In this document: piece by piece, positions 32,603 to 40,609 of the stretch
How the letters are laid out: every line of letters begins with the position of its first letter
How positions within the stretch are numbered: position 1 is the first letter of the stretch
Source: a virus
Virus record (IMG/VR): IMGVR_UViG_3300023240_000035
Span: 1-44,206 of that record
DNA length: 44,206 nt
Reading direction: 5' to 3' (one strand)
Translations under genes and position numbers: made by a program
The notes under the pieces: model-generated
Seen by the model: the letters and a program-made list of their open reading frames with translations, nothing else
Told to the model about the DNA's origin: nothing
Database searches by the model: none

Positions 32603-35368
32603 ATGAATAAAAACACATACCCAAAAGGCTTTGCGCCTCGTGGAGAGCAGTTTGAAAAAGCTCAGAAAATCAAGCAAGAAGTATATAGTTTTTTAAAAGA
32701 AGCAATGGAAGAAGCTTCAGAGAAAGCCTTCAAAGCTTTAGGTATTCATTGCACAGAAAAGCACGCAGGAGAATACGGAGATGGTTCTGTTTATGGAGCA
32801 GGGTTAGGTGAAGGAGGAGCATGCAACATTAAGGTTGGAAGTAAGACGAACTCTTACTTAGAAAAACAAATATCTTACGGAGGAAAGAGAATGTTTGTTG
32901 AAGCAAGTTTTGAGATAGACGGAATAAAGGAAATGATTCATATGATTTATAGAACTACTGAAAAAGCGGTTTCTCAAGGTCATGGGGAATTCGAAGGAGG
33001 TTTCTTTGTGCATGAGAATATGCACATGAGCTTATCTGATATGAAAAAATTCAAAAAAGACATGAAAAAAATACTAGATGAAGCTGCAAAGAAAGAAGCA
33101 GCTTACTTAACTCAATCTAAGCTAGGAGTTGATGATAGAATTGAAACAGACACTACACAGACAGTTGCAGAAAGCATTGTTGGAGGAGACGTAGAGTCTT
33201 TTTTAAGTAATATGGATAATTTATTCGAATCGGATGGTATAGATGACGATGAGCAAGCTAAAGAGGATGCTTTGATTAAATCTAAAATCCAAGAAGAGGA
33301 GCGTATGAAGTTAAAAAAGAAAAACATTGATGACGGTGGCGCTAATCCTAACAGGAGACCAAAACTGAAAAAGAAAGATATTGATGACGGTGGCGCTAAT
33401 CCTAACAGGAGACCAAAACTGAAAAAGAAAGATATTGATGACGGTGGCGCTAATCCTAACAGGAGACCAAAACTGAAAAAGAAAGATATTGATGACGGAG
33501 ATCTTGAGGAAATGACAACATCTGGTGGAGGTGGTGGAGGAGGTTCTGCTGGAGCTTTTGGATATGACGCTCCTCTTGGAGGCGTTAAGAAAAGAAAATT
33601 AAAAAGTTCTGCACCATTTGATCAAGTAGTGAACGAAAATATTTTACGTGAGAGCTTAACCTCTAAAGGAATTGAGCAAGTTAAATCAATGGTAGAGAAA
33701 TTAGGAGCAAGAAAAACTGCTGAAAAAATGATTGACCTTGCTCTTAATAAAACAATTGGGATGAGTGCTAACGATTTACCAGACACTGCTATTTTTGCAG
33801 ACGGACTTGATGAAGTTGAAGAATTAATACATCAGTCAGATTTTTCAGAAGCCTTTAGAGTTGCGAAAGAGACGGCAGCATACATGGTTAGTGACGAAAT
33901 GGGAGGAATGGGAGAATTTTTTGAAAACAAAGGTTTTAGTGAAGGTAAAAAAGGGTATAACTTTGAAGTTTATCATGAAACTCTATCTGGAGCGCTTGAA
34001 ACTGCTCAGGATTTTGCAAGAGAAAAAGGTTATGAGATATCAGATGAGGATTTATTTCAATTTGGAATTGGCGGAATTAGCTATGACGTAACGAAAAGAG
34101 TTTCATTTGAATTAACTAAAAACGGAGAGTTAGCCAAAAACATGCTTCACGTTCAAATGTACAGGATGGGAAGTGGGAAATATGAACTTAATATGTATTT
34201 TGATAATTCTAAAAAATTAAATGAAAAGAAAGATTTTGATCCTAGATTTAAAGAGACTGCCTATTATCAGAAAATGATGAAGGATGAATTAAAAGGGCAA
34301 GGTAATGTTCGTTTGGTTCAAGAGAAGAATGAAAAAGGAGATGATTTCTGGACTGTAGTATCACCTGAAGTTATGAAGAGATATGAGAAGAACCACATTA
34401 TGGGCGCTCCGGGAGCAGAGGGTGTAGAGCCAAACTCTGAAGAAGAAGAAAATTTAGCCAAAGGTCATGGACAAAAGCATGGTGGAGGAAAGAAGAAGAA
34501 AAAAACAACAAACGAAAACCTTAAGCCTAGGTTTGCGCCAAGACTAAAGCATCAATCAAACCCTGAGATAAACGATAGCGGAGAGGAAGAAAATAGAGGT
34601 GAAAAAAATAAATTTTCACCAAGACTAAAACATCAAGCAAATCCTATCGATGAAAACGGAGATGAGGGAAACAAAAAGATAGAGGGTCAAAAATTCAATA
34701 TAGATATCAACCAGTCAAGTTTCGATGGAGAAGTTAATTCAAAATGGTCTATGACTGAATTTAATGGAAGTAGATATGGAAGTTGGGAAGATGCTATGAA
34801 AGATTTAGTTCAGAAATGGACAGAGAATCCTGAAATGCATAGTTTCTTTAGATTCAACCTAGAAACTAGTGATGATTTAGAGATTGGTAACCAAGAATTT
34901 TCTGGAGCGGATATACATGATTTCTTAGATTTAGAAAAATCACAAGAACAATTTAAGAACAACGATTACGCAAATGAATACATGGGTATTGATGAATCTG
35001 TAAGAAAAAGATATAAGCCCCAGAGGTCAAAAACTCAAGATGAAATTAATGATCGTTGGAAAACTTTAACAAATTTTTCAAAAAGACAAACTATTAAAGA
35101 AGCAGAAGATAAAGCTGACAAGTATAAGAGTCCATTTGAGGGAAGAGAAGAGAAAAAGCCTTTAAATGAAGTTCAACTAAAAAGCACTGTAAGAAACCAG
35201 TATTTAACTGAAGGGTCTATTGTAGATGGAAAGAAAATAATTTTAGTTAAAAACAGCAGAAGCAGAGAATACTTAATGTTTGAGTCAGATGCAAATGATT
35301 CTAAAAAAGCATTTTGTTTTGATTTTGTAACTGGAATGAGAGTATCTAACCCTAATTTTAAGTTATAA
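32603..35368 (+). CDS. Large hypothetical protein with internal tandem repeats
   Basis: A 921-residue, charged, Lys/Glu-rich protein. N-terminal about 170 residues look folded (KHAGEYGDGSVYGAGLGEGG, then VHENMHMSLSDMKKF). Residues about 238-299 are three and a half copies of an 18-residue unit (KKKDIDDGGANPNRRPKL), followed by a seven-Gly run. A second folded part with DEVEELIHQSDFSEAF and VTKRVSFELTKNGEL follows, then a linker with two FxPRLKHQxNP motifs (around residues 645 and 672) and a final domain. The layout of folded blocks joined by disordered linkers fits a virion or internal head protein, but this is inference. Own motif upstream, strong terminator downstream. Confidence 0.55.
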   Translation: MNKNTYPKGFAPRGEQFEKAQKIKQEVYSFLKEAMEEASEKAFKALGIHCTEKHAGEYGDGSVYGAGLGEGGACNIKVGSKTNSYLEKQISYGGKRMFVEASFEIDGIKEMIHMIYRTTEKAVSQGHGEFEGGFFVHENMHMSLSDMKKFKKDMKKILDEAAKKEAAYLTQSKLGVDDRIETDTTQTVAESIVGGDVESFLSNMDNLFESDGIDDDEQAKEDALIKSKIQEEERMKLKKKNIDDGGANPNRRPKLKKKDIDDGGANPNRRPKLKKKDIDDGGANPNRRPKLKKKDIDDGDLEEMTTSGGGGGGGSAGAFGYDAPLGGVKKRKLKSSAPFDQVVNENILRESLTSKGIEQVKSMVEKLGARKTAEKMIDLALNKTIGMSANDLPDTAIFADGLDEVEELIHQSDFSEAFRVAKETAAYMVSDEMGGMGEFFENKGFSEGKKGYNFEVYHETLSGALETAQDFAREKGYEISDEDLFQFGIGGISYDVTKRVSFELTKNGELAKNMLHVQMYRMGSGKYELNMYFDNSKKLNEKKDFDPRFKETAYYQKMMKDELKGQGNVRLVQEKNEKGDDFWTVVSPEVMKRYEKNHIMGAPGAEGVEPNSEEEENLAKGHGQKHGGGKKKKKTTNENLKPRFAPRLKHQSNPEINDSGEEENRGEKNKFSPRLKHQANPIDENGDEGNKKIEGQKFNIDINQSSFDGEVNSKWSMTEFNGSRYGSWEDAMKDLVQKWTENPEMHSFFRFNLETSDDLEIGNQEFSGADIHDFLDLEKSQEQFKNNDYANEYMGIDESVRKRYKPQRSKTQDEINDRWKTLTNFSKRQTIKEAEDKADKYKSPFEGREEKKPLNEVQLKSTVRNQYLTEGSIVDGKKIILVKNSRSREYLMFESDANDSKKAFCFDFVTGMRVSNPNFKL
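33314..33499 (+). repeat. 54-bp in-frame tandem repeat
   Basis: Three units (33314-33367, 33368-33421, 33422-33475) plus a 24-base partial fourth. Units two and three are identical at the DNA level and the first differs only near its start. Such identity in a coding repeat indicates recent expansion, so copy number probably varies between relatives. Confidence 0.9.
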
Positions 35369-35396
35369 CAGAATAAAACATATTATAATATCACCT

Positions 35397-35424
35397 AAAA
35401 GGCTACTATCAGTAGCCTTTTTTT
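35397..35424 (+). terminator. Rho-independent terminator
   Basis: AAAAGGCTAC (35397-35406), 5-base loop, GTAGCCTTTT (35412-35421) with the T-run to 35424. It ends the 921-residue gene. Confidence 0.88.
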
Positions 35425-35480
35425 GTTGGATTGACTTGATTTTGTCAGTCTTCATATTTAAATTTAAAAAAACAAAAGAA

Positions 35481-36101
35481 ATGAGCATTAAAATAGAAAA
35501 CATTACAACAAATAAAAACTCTCTTAAAGTAAGCTTCGGAGCAACAGGAAAGGACAGGACTATTTCTTTAGGAAGATTTGAAATGGCGTGGTCTCCAAAC
35601 CCTAGGATAACAAATTCTTTATTAATTTACCAAAGAAAGAATTTGATTAAAGTAACAACTGAAGAGAAGCCTGCTCACCTAAAATACTACACTCCGTATA
35701 CTAGAGACATGGTTGCTGTTCCAATAGTTGAGAAAGTAGAAGAGAAATTAGAAATTCATGTTCAAAACGTAAAAGGAAATATAGGAGAAACTTCTAAAGC
35801 TTTAGAAGAGGCTTTGTTGCCTACCGAAGAGGGTAGTTTTAAAGGAGAAATATCTTCTGAAGATTTTCAGCAAATTGTTAAAGAACAAAAAGGCAACAGC
35901 ATTTTAGACAATGCTATAGAAATGGTGGATGGATACAAAGGGTTAAATTCTGGAGTGTGGAGCAGTGAAGATGAAAAGATTATTAGAAAAAACTACCCTA
36001 AACACGGATTGAAGATTACCGCTGAAAAACTTAATAGAAGTGAGTCATCAGTAAGAAAAAAAGCAGAATCTTTTGGGCTTAAAAAGAATAAGAAGAAATG
36101 A
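35481..36101 (+). CDS. Protein with C-terminal SANT/HTH-type DNA-binding motif
   Basis: A 206-residue protein. The ATG at 35481 follows an A-rich leader (AAAAAAACAAAAGAA) and is preferred over 35436, which sits close to the terminator. The last 45 residues (WSSEDEKIIRKNYPKHG, ITAEKLNRSESSVRKKAESFGL) have the pattern of Myb/SANT-like or GcrA-like helix-turn-helix domains in which W..EDE..I...Y is followed by a recognition helix with SSVRKKA. The N-terminal part looks beta-rich and may be a separate domain. It may be a transcription regulator or a DNA-binding virion protein. An upstream CATATTTAAATTTAAA is similar to the CTATTTA family. Confidence 0.6.
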   Translation: MSIKIENITTNKNSLKVSFGATGKDRTISLGRFEMAWSPNPRITNSLLIYQRKNLIKVTTEEKPAHLKYYTPYTRDMVAVPIVEKVEEKLEIHVQNVKGNIGETSKALEEALLPTEEGSFKGEISSEDFQQIVKEQKGNSILDNAIEMVDGYKGLNSGVWSSEDEKIIRKNYPKHGLKITAEKLNRSESSVRKKAESFGLKKNKKK

Positions 36102-36361
36102 TACTTGCTAGCGTAGAAATGGATTATATTAAATTTCTTAATGGGCCAAGATATAATCTTAAGTTAATTTTAAAAAAGCACTTAAAAGCATATACTCTTT
36201 TTGACTTCAAAGTTGATGAACTAGATCAAACATTTGAATGCAAGAAAAGTATAATGAAAAACAAAATACGTATTAATGGAAAAAAGGTGTGGTCAGGCAG
36301 CTATACATTTATTCCTGATGAAAATGAAAAGAACGTAAAAATAACTATCCACTTAGATTAG
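36098..36361 (+). CDS. Small hypothetical protein
   Basis: An 87-residue protein in an ATGA overlap with the previous gene. Its composition is basic, with alternating strands (KIRINGKKVWSGSYTF, NVKITIHLD). An internal ATG at 36119 is an alternative start. Family not recognised; coupling suggests the same transcript as its neighbours. Confidence 0.45.
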   Translation: MILASVEMDYIKFLNGPRYNLKLILKKHLKAYTLFDFKVDELDQTFECKKSIMKNKIRINGKKVWSGSYTFIPDENEKNVKITIHLD

Positions 36362-36363
36362 AA

Positions 36364-37071
36364 ATGGAACTAACTAGTAAGCAGAAATACATAAAAACTA
36401 TGTTTCCTGATTCAAAGGAAACAGAAGATTGGGTTTTAGAAATAGTAACCAAAATACATAATTTAGGAGAGATGTTTGGGACTCATAAATATGACGTATG
36501 GATAGCTAAAGAAACAAAAAAAGATGAAGTTGTAATTATAAAAACAATAGAATTACAGCTTATTATTGACTGGGCTTTAGAAAGTAATACTGATATTATG
36601 CAGAAAAGTTTCGATGATGCATTAAGGGAACAGGAAGAATGGCACGAAAGGATAGCTGCAATTAATGAGAATAACACTATTAACATTCCTGATGTTAATG
36701 ATGATAAAGTTATATACATTACAAAAGATAAGAGGTTTTTCCTTTATGTTTTAGATGTAAATGATCTTATGTACGAAGGCACAATGATGAAGCATTGTGT
36801 TAAGGGGAATAATTACAAAAAAAAGGTTAAAGATAATAAATCAATCATATTATCTTTAAGAGACATTAACAATAAACCTCATGTTACTTTAGAGATATCA
36901 ATTTCTAAAGACAAAAAAGGTAACCATTCTGGGAGAGTAATTCAGCAGTATGGAAAATCAAATCAAATTCCCAAAAAATTATATAGAGAAGCTTTGAAGG
37001 AATGTGTTCTCTTTATGTGTGACTGTATTGATGAAAATACAGAGAAATTTTTAGACATGAACTACTTCTAA
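36364..37071 (+). CDS. PcfJ-like protein, short form
   Basis: A 235-residue protein. Residues about 136-225 carry a PcfJ-like core: GTMMKHCVKGNNY, a strand SIILSLRD, a strand HVTLEISIS, RVIQQYGKSNQ and a terminal helix. The MKHCV and the Q.yGksN motifs are much clearer than in the 788-residue relative at 25939. The N-terminal half is helical and may replace the zinc-ribbon part of the long form. Function of PcfJ domains is unresolved. Three bases separate it from the previous stop. Confidence 0.7.
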   Translation: MELTSKQKYIKTMFPDSKETEDWVLEIVTKIHNLGEMFGTHKYDVWIAKETKKDEVVIIKTIELQLIIDWALESNTDIMQKSFDDALREQEEWHERIAAINENNTINIPDVNDDKVIYITKDKRFFLYVLDVNDLMYEGTMMKHCVKGNNYKKKVKDNKSIILSLRDINNKPHVTLEISISKDKKGNHSGRVIQQYGKSNQIPKKLYREALKECVLFMCDCIDENTEKFLDMNYF

Positions 37072-37103
37072 TTCTTTTTTGATGCTATTTAAATAAAAGA
37101 ATT
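37070..37103. repeat. 9-bp inverted repeat around the promoter-like motif
   Basis: AATTCTTTT (37070-37078) is the reverse complement of AAAAGAATT (37095-37103), with the CTATTTAAATA motif in the 16-base loop. The layout matches the 18911-18961 repeat with shorter arms. Confidence 0.7.
37082..37095 (+). promoter_or_regulatory. ATGCTATTTAAATA motif
   Basis: Third exact copy of the motif, ending 13 bases before the ATG at 37108 of the tail-fibre-like gene. Its context TTTTTG-ATGCTATTTAAATA-AAA is shared with the 18938 copy. Confidence 0.5.
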
Positions 37104-37107
37104 ACAA

Positions 37108-39789
37108 ATGGCTACTGGACTAACATTTCCGACTTTATCCCCCACTACAAGCCCATATCAGCTAGTAGAAACACTAAACGATTTCTTTCTGCAAGTGCAG
37201 ACTGCATCTACATTTAATTTTGATACGTTTACAAGTAGTGGTTCGTTTGACGGAGTTAATCTTACTTTGACTAATAATCAAGGAGGAACTTTTAACGTCC
37301 CTTGGACAGACGATATATTTGCTACTGGAGGTAGTTATAACAACTCAACTTCAATTATCACTGTATCCAACAACTCAGGGGAAACCTTTGATATATCACT
37401 AACTGCTTTAACTGCTCAAATTGGATCTCTTGAATCAAACGAAGGAAATGATTTTGTTACAGGGAGTACTTTTAATAATTCAACAGGAATTATTACTTTC
37501 ACTAAACAAAGCGGAGGTACTTTTACTAGTGATTTATCCACTTTAACAAACGATTTATACAGTCTAAGTTCGGTTACTTCATTTGATGTAACTACAGGCG
37601 CAACATTTAGTCAGCCTGAAAACGAATTTACTTTTAGCACTTTTTCAGGAGGGTCTTATTCGGTAAATGCGGGTCTTCTATCGGCAAACACTTTTTCTAA
37701 CGCATTAACACTAAACGGAGATGTTCTAGAAATAGACTTAAGCGACAGTTCTCAGCTTACCACTTCTTTAAGCGGATTAGCACACAACGATTACGTTGTA
37801 AGTGGGTCTTATAGCTCTGGGAGTTCTTTGTTGAGCTTAACTACTTTAAGTGGAGATACAGTTAATATCGACATGGGAGAGCTTGCAAACCAAGCAGTCG
37901 GAGATGACTACATTGTTTCTGGTGAATTTAACTCAGGAACATCTGTAATGACATTAACCACTTTAAGTGGAAATACAGTTGAAGTCACAGGAGTAATGCA
38001 AGAAGATAGACATATTTTCTCAGGAAATGTCGTAGGAACATCATTAATAAGTTTTTACGGAGTAGGAGGTTATAACTTTGTAGTAGATGTAACAAGTCTT
38101 TCAAGTGCAGCTCAAAGAATATCTGGAGGCGCATATTCTGCCGACTCTTCTTCAATAGTATTCTCAGCTTCGTCTGGAGGTACAGCTTTTGTAGTAGAAG
38201 GAATAACCACAACTACAGGAGGAACTTATTCTTCGTTGAATGAAGAATTAGGGTTATATAATTCTACGGGAGGTACAATTTTGATTACTGGAGTAACTGA
38301 TAACTATATTACTGGAGCTACTTTTGATGAATCATCTTTTAACATAGATTTAACAGATAGACGTGGAAACTCAGTATCTTTAAGTTTAGGGTCTTTAACA
38401 GCTGATACTGGAGTTTCATCAGTTCAAGGAGGAACTAACATATCAACTGGAGGTACTCAAGAATTCCCTTCTATAAATCTAAACAATACAGTTAGCATAG
38501 GGACTGTGAACGCTGGAGTTGGAAACATAACCACAGTGAACGCACTTACACTTGCAGCCGCTACACTTAATGCTTATGTCTCAATTAACACAAACTCGTT
38601 AGCAGCAATCGCAGTAGATGCCCAAACAATTGACGCAAGCTTATTGACCTCTACCACAATTAACGCAGGTACAATTTACGCAGATACAGTTAATGCAGAT
38701 ACAATCAGCACAAGTTTATTGACCTCTACCACAATTAACGCAGATACAGTTAATGCTCAAGAAATTGACACAAATGTATTAACTGCTGGTACACTTAATA
38801 CATCTAACGGTAATTTTATTTCTTTAATTTCAGGCACTGGAAACTTCGTCTCCTTATTAACTGCCGCTACGTTTAACTCTCCTGCGATTACTTCTGTTAC
38901 AATTACTGCTGACACGATTAATGCTGACACGATTACTGCTACCACGATTAGCGGCTCTAGTTTGGTTTACGCACCATCAGTATACGCTACCAAGGTTATA
39001 GTTTCAGCGACTAGCACTAACACGATGAACGCAGTATCGCTTTCAGCTGATACTATTTTTTCAGGGTCTACGGATTTATATGATATTTTTCAATCTGAGC
39101 CTTCTACTTTGCAAGATATTGTTACAAACGGAAATATTATCTACAGCGGATCTCCTAGCTTGTCTGGAGAATCACTACATTTCTATGCTGAAGGAGAATC
39201 TGATAAATTTTCTTTTCAGGCTATTGATGACACTAATTTTGTGATAAGCGGAACAGCAGCTAATACTTCTATTATTAAATTTGACGGTAAAGATTTTAAA
39301 TTTGAATCCACACAATCAGCGGGGACTTATGTAGGTTTGTCGGTAGCTGGAGGTGGGCATCCTTATTTGATTGGATTCAACGGAACTCACAACAGCAGTA
39401 TTTTACTAGATGACATAACAGACGATAGGCAATGGAAGATGCCAGATGAGGGCGGGGTTGTGGAAGTGAAAGGAGGTGCGCCAGAAATAATGGATTTTGC
39501 TAGCACAGTTACTTTCAATGCTTTAGAGGGGAAAAATTTTGAAATAACACTGACAGCAGACACTCAGTTTACAATAATAAGACTCATGGCTGGAGATACA
39601 ATTAGAATTGTCACAAAACAAGACGCAGTAGGGTCTTGGGAAGTCACCTCACTAATTGCCAACTCCTTAGTACAAGGAGGAGGTTCTGGTGACATAACTT
39701 TAACTTCAGCAGCTAATGCTGTAGATATTTTTGAAGTCTATTATGATGGAACGAATTACTTCTGGACACCAATGCTAAACTACACTTAA
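37108..39789 (+). CDS. Tail-fibre-like repetitive beta protein
   Basis: An 893-residue, Ser/Thr/Gly/Asn-rich protein with no enzyme motif. Residues about 40-450 are repeated beta-hairpin units of about 30-35 residues, each with a (T/S)GGxY or GGTF turn. Residues about 475-650 form a different repeat, with short units such as TTINADTVNA and DTISTSLLTS, similar to beta-helix fibre shafts; here two DNA segments near 38640 and 38720 are almost identical. The C-terminal about 220 residues look like a globular tip, ending with a strand rich in Tyr/Trp. Likely a receptor-binding tail fibre (inferred from composition and repeats). Own motif, immediately after the PcfJ-like gene. Confidence 0.7.
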   Translation: MATGLTFPTLSPTTSPYQLVETLNDFFLQVQTASTFNFDTFTSSGSFDGVNLTLTNNQGGTFNVPWTDDIFATGGSYNNSTSIITVSNNSGETFDISLTALTAQIGSLESNEGNDFVTGSTFNNSTGIITFTKQSGGTFTSDLSTLTNDLYSLSSVTSFDVTTGATFSQPENEFTFSTFSGGSYSVNAGLLSANTFSNALTLNGDVLEIDLSDSSQLTTSLSGLAHNDYVVSGSYSSGSSLLSLTTLSGDTVNIDMGELANQAVGDDYIVSGEFNSGTSVMTLTTLSGNTVEVTGVMQEDRHIFSGNVVGTSLISFYGVGGYNFVVDVTSLSSAAQRISGGAYSADSSSIVFSASSGGTAFVVEGITTTTGGTYSSLNEELGLYNSTGGTILITGVTDNYITGATFDESSFNIDLTDRRGNSVSLSLGSLTADTGVSSVQGGTNISTGGTQEFPSINLNNTVSIGTVNAGVGNITTVNALTLAAATLNAYVSINTNSLAAIAVDAQTIDASLLTSTTINAGTIYADTVNADTISTSLLTSTTINADTVNAQEIDTNVLTAGTLNTSNGNFISLISGTGNFVSLLTAATFNSPAITSVTITADTINADTITATTISGSSLVYAPSVYATKVIVSATSTNTMNAVSLSADTIFSGSTDLYDIFQSEPSTLQDIVTNGNIIYSGSPSLSGESLHFYAEGESDKFSFQAIDDTNFVISGTAANTSIIKFDGKDFKFESTQSAGTYVGLSVAGGGHPYLIGFNGTHNSSILLDDITDDRQWKMPDEGGVVEVKGGAPEIMDFASTVTFNALEGKNFEITLTADTQFTIIRLMAGDTIRIVTKQDAVGSWEVTSLIANSLVQGGGSGDITLTSAANAVDIFEVYYDGTNYFWTPMLNYT

Positions 39790-39790
39790 T

Positions 39791-40567
39791 CTACTTTTCG
39801 AAGATGTTTTCTCTATCTTTAAAAACATCTTTTAAACTATCATAGCTTAGTTCAATTTTATCCCATTTGTTCCATTCTCTGTTGATTCTAATAATAGTTT
39901 TATCATTAGGGCAACTTTGAATAGCTTCAGGTGTAGAATCGATTAGTATATCACAAAAGTCCCATTTTTGAGATTCTTTTTCTAGATACATAATGTTTTT
40001 TATTCTACTATTACACTTGCTTAGGAACTCGTGAGTTGCTGGTATTGCTTTTGATTTTTGAGTAGAAAAAAGAATGACTTTGAACAAATCTTTTCCATAA
40101 CCATAAGACTGAAGCCTGTTTGCAATTTCAGATGCATTCTTATACTCATTTGCTCTTGCAAAAATTTGATAAGGCCTTTGCTCATAGATAAACTCATCCA
40201 TAACTTCTTGGGGAGTTAAAATAATAGGTTTATCATCTTCAACTCCTGATTCTCTGAACTTTTGAGTTTTAATTTCTTTTGTTTCGAATTTGTAATGATT
40301 GAGAAGGTCGTCAGTATCTACTGGAAGGGTAATATTTACTCTTTCTTTTTCTTCTTTTTCACTTTGAATCAAACCCACTTCTTCGTTTGTGTGTTCTATC
40401 ACTTTAAATGACTCCCCCTCTATTTTAGGGCTTACAGAATCTCCTTCGCCAGAAACATTTAAATTCAAATTGTTTTCATCATGGATAAAAACTTTTCTAT
40501 ACTGTGAGTCAAATGATTCAACAAAATCCCTAATAACACCGTCAATATTAATACCAACTATTTTCAT
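39791..40567 (-). CDS. HAD-like protein, probably altered at the nucleophile
   Basis: A 258-residue protein. The N-terminus IVGINIDGVIRDF resembles HAD motif I (DxDGV), but the first Asp is Asn (Asn7), while the second is kept (Asp9). Motif II may be the Ser/Thr in VILFSTQKS, and CDILIDSTPEA resembles motif IV. A charged, probably disordered insert occupies about residues 30-115. The family includes deoxynucleotidases and sugar phosphatases. The change at the nucleophile predicts no phosphoryl-Asp chemistry. It follows the tail gene in convergent orientation and lies directly downstream of the ColD-like gene in transcription order. Confidence 0.6.
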   Translation of the reverse strand: MKIVGINIDGVIRDFVESFDSQYRKVFIHDENNLNLNVSGEGDSVSPKIEGESFKVIEHTNEEVGLIQSEKEEKERVNITLPVDTDDLLNHYKFETKEIKTQKFRESGVEDDKPIILTPQEVMDEFIYEQRPYQIFARANEYKNASEIANRLQSYGYGKDLFKVILFSTQKSKAIPATHEFLSKCNSRIKNIMYLEKESQKWDFCDILIDSTPEAIQSCPNDKTIIRINREWNKWDKIELSYDSLKDVFKDRENIFEK

Positions 40568-40609
40568 ATCTTTTAATTTTTATTTAATATACTAAATTTA
40601 GTATTTGAA

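Noticed and set aside
33314-33499. Regularly spaced repeats that could look like a CRISPR array
   Set aside because: The units are directly adjacent, in frame, and encode a repeated peptide. There are no unique spacers and no cas genes.
37985-38212. Minus-strand open frame inside the fibre gene
   Set aside because: It is a by-product of the repetitive Ser/Thr-rich coding strand, with composition unlike other genes of the window.
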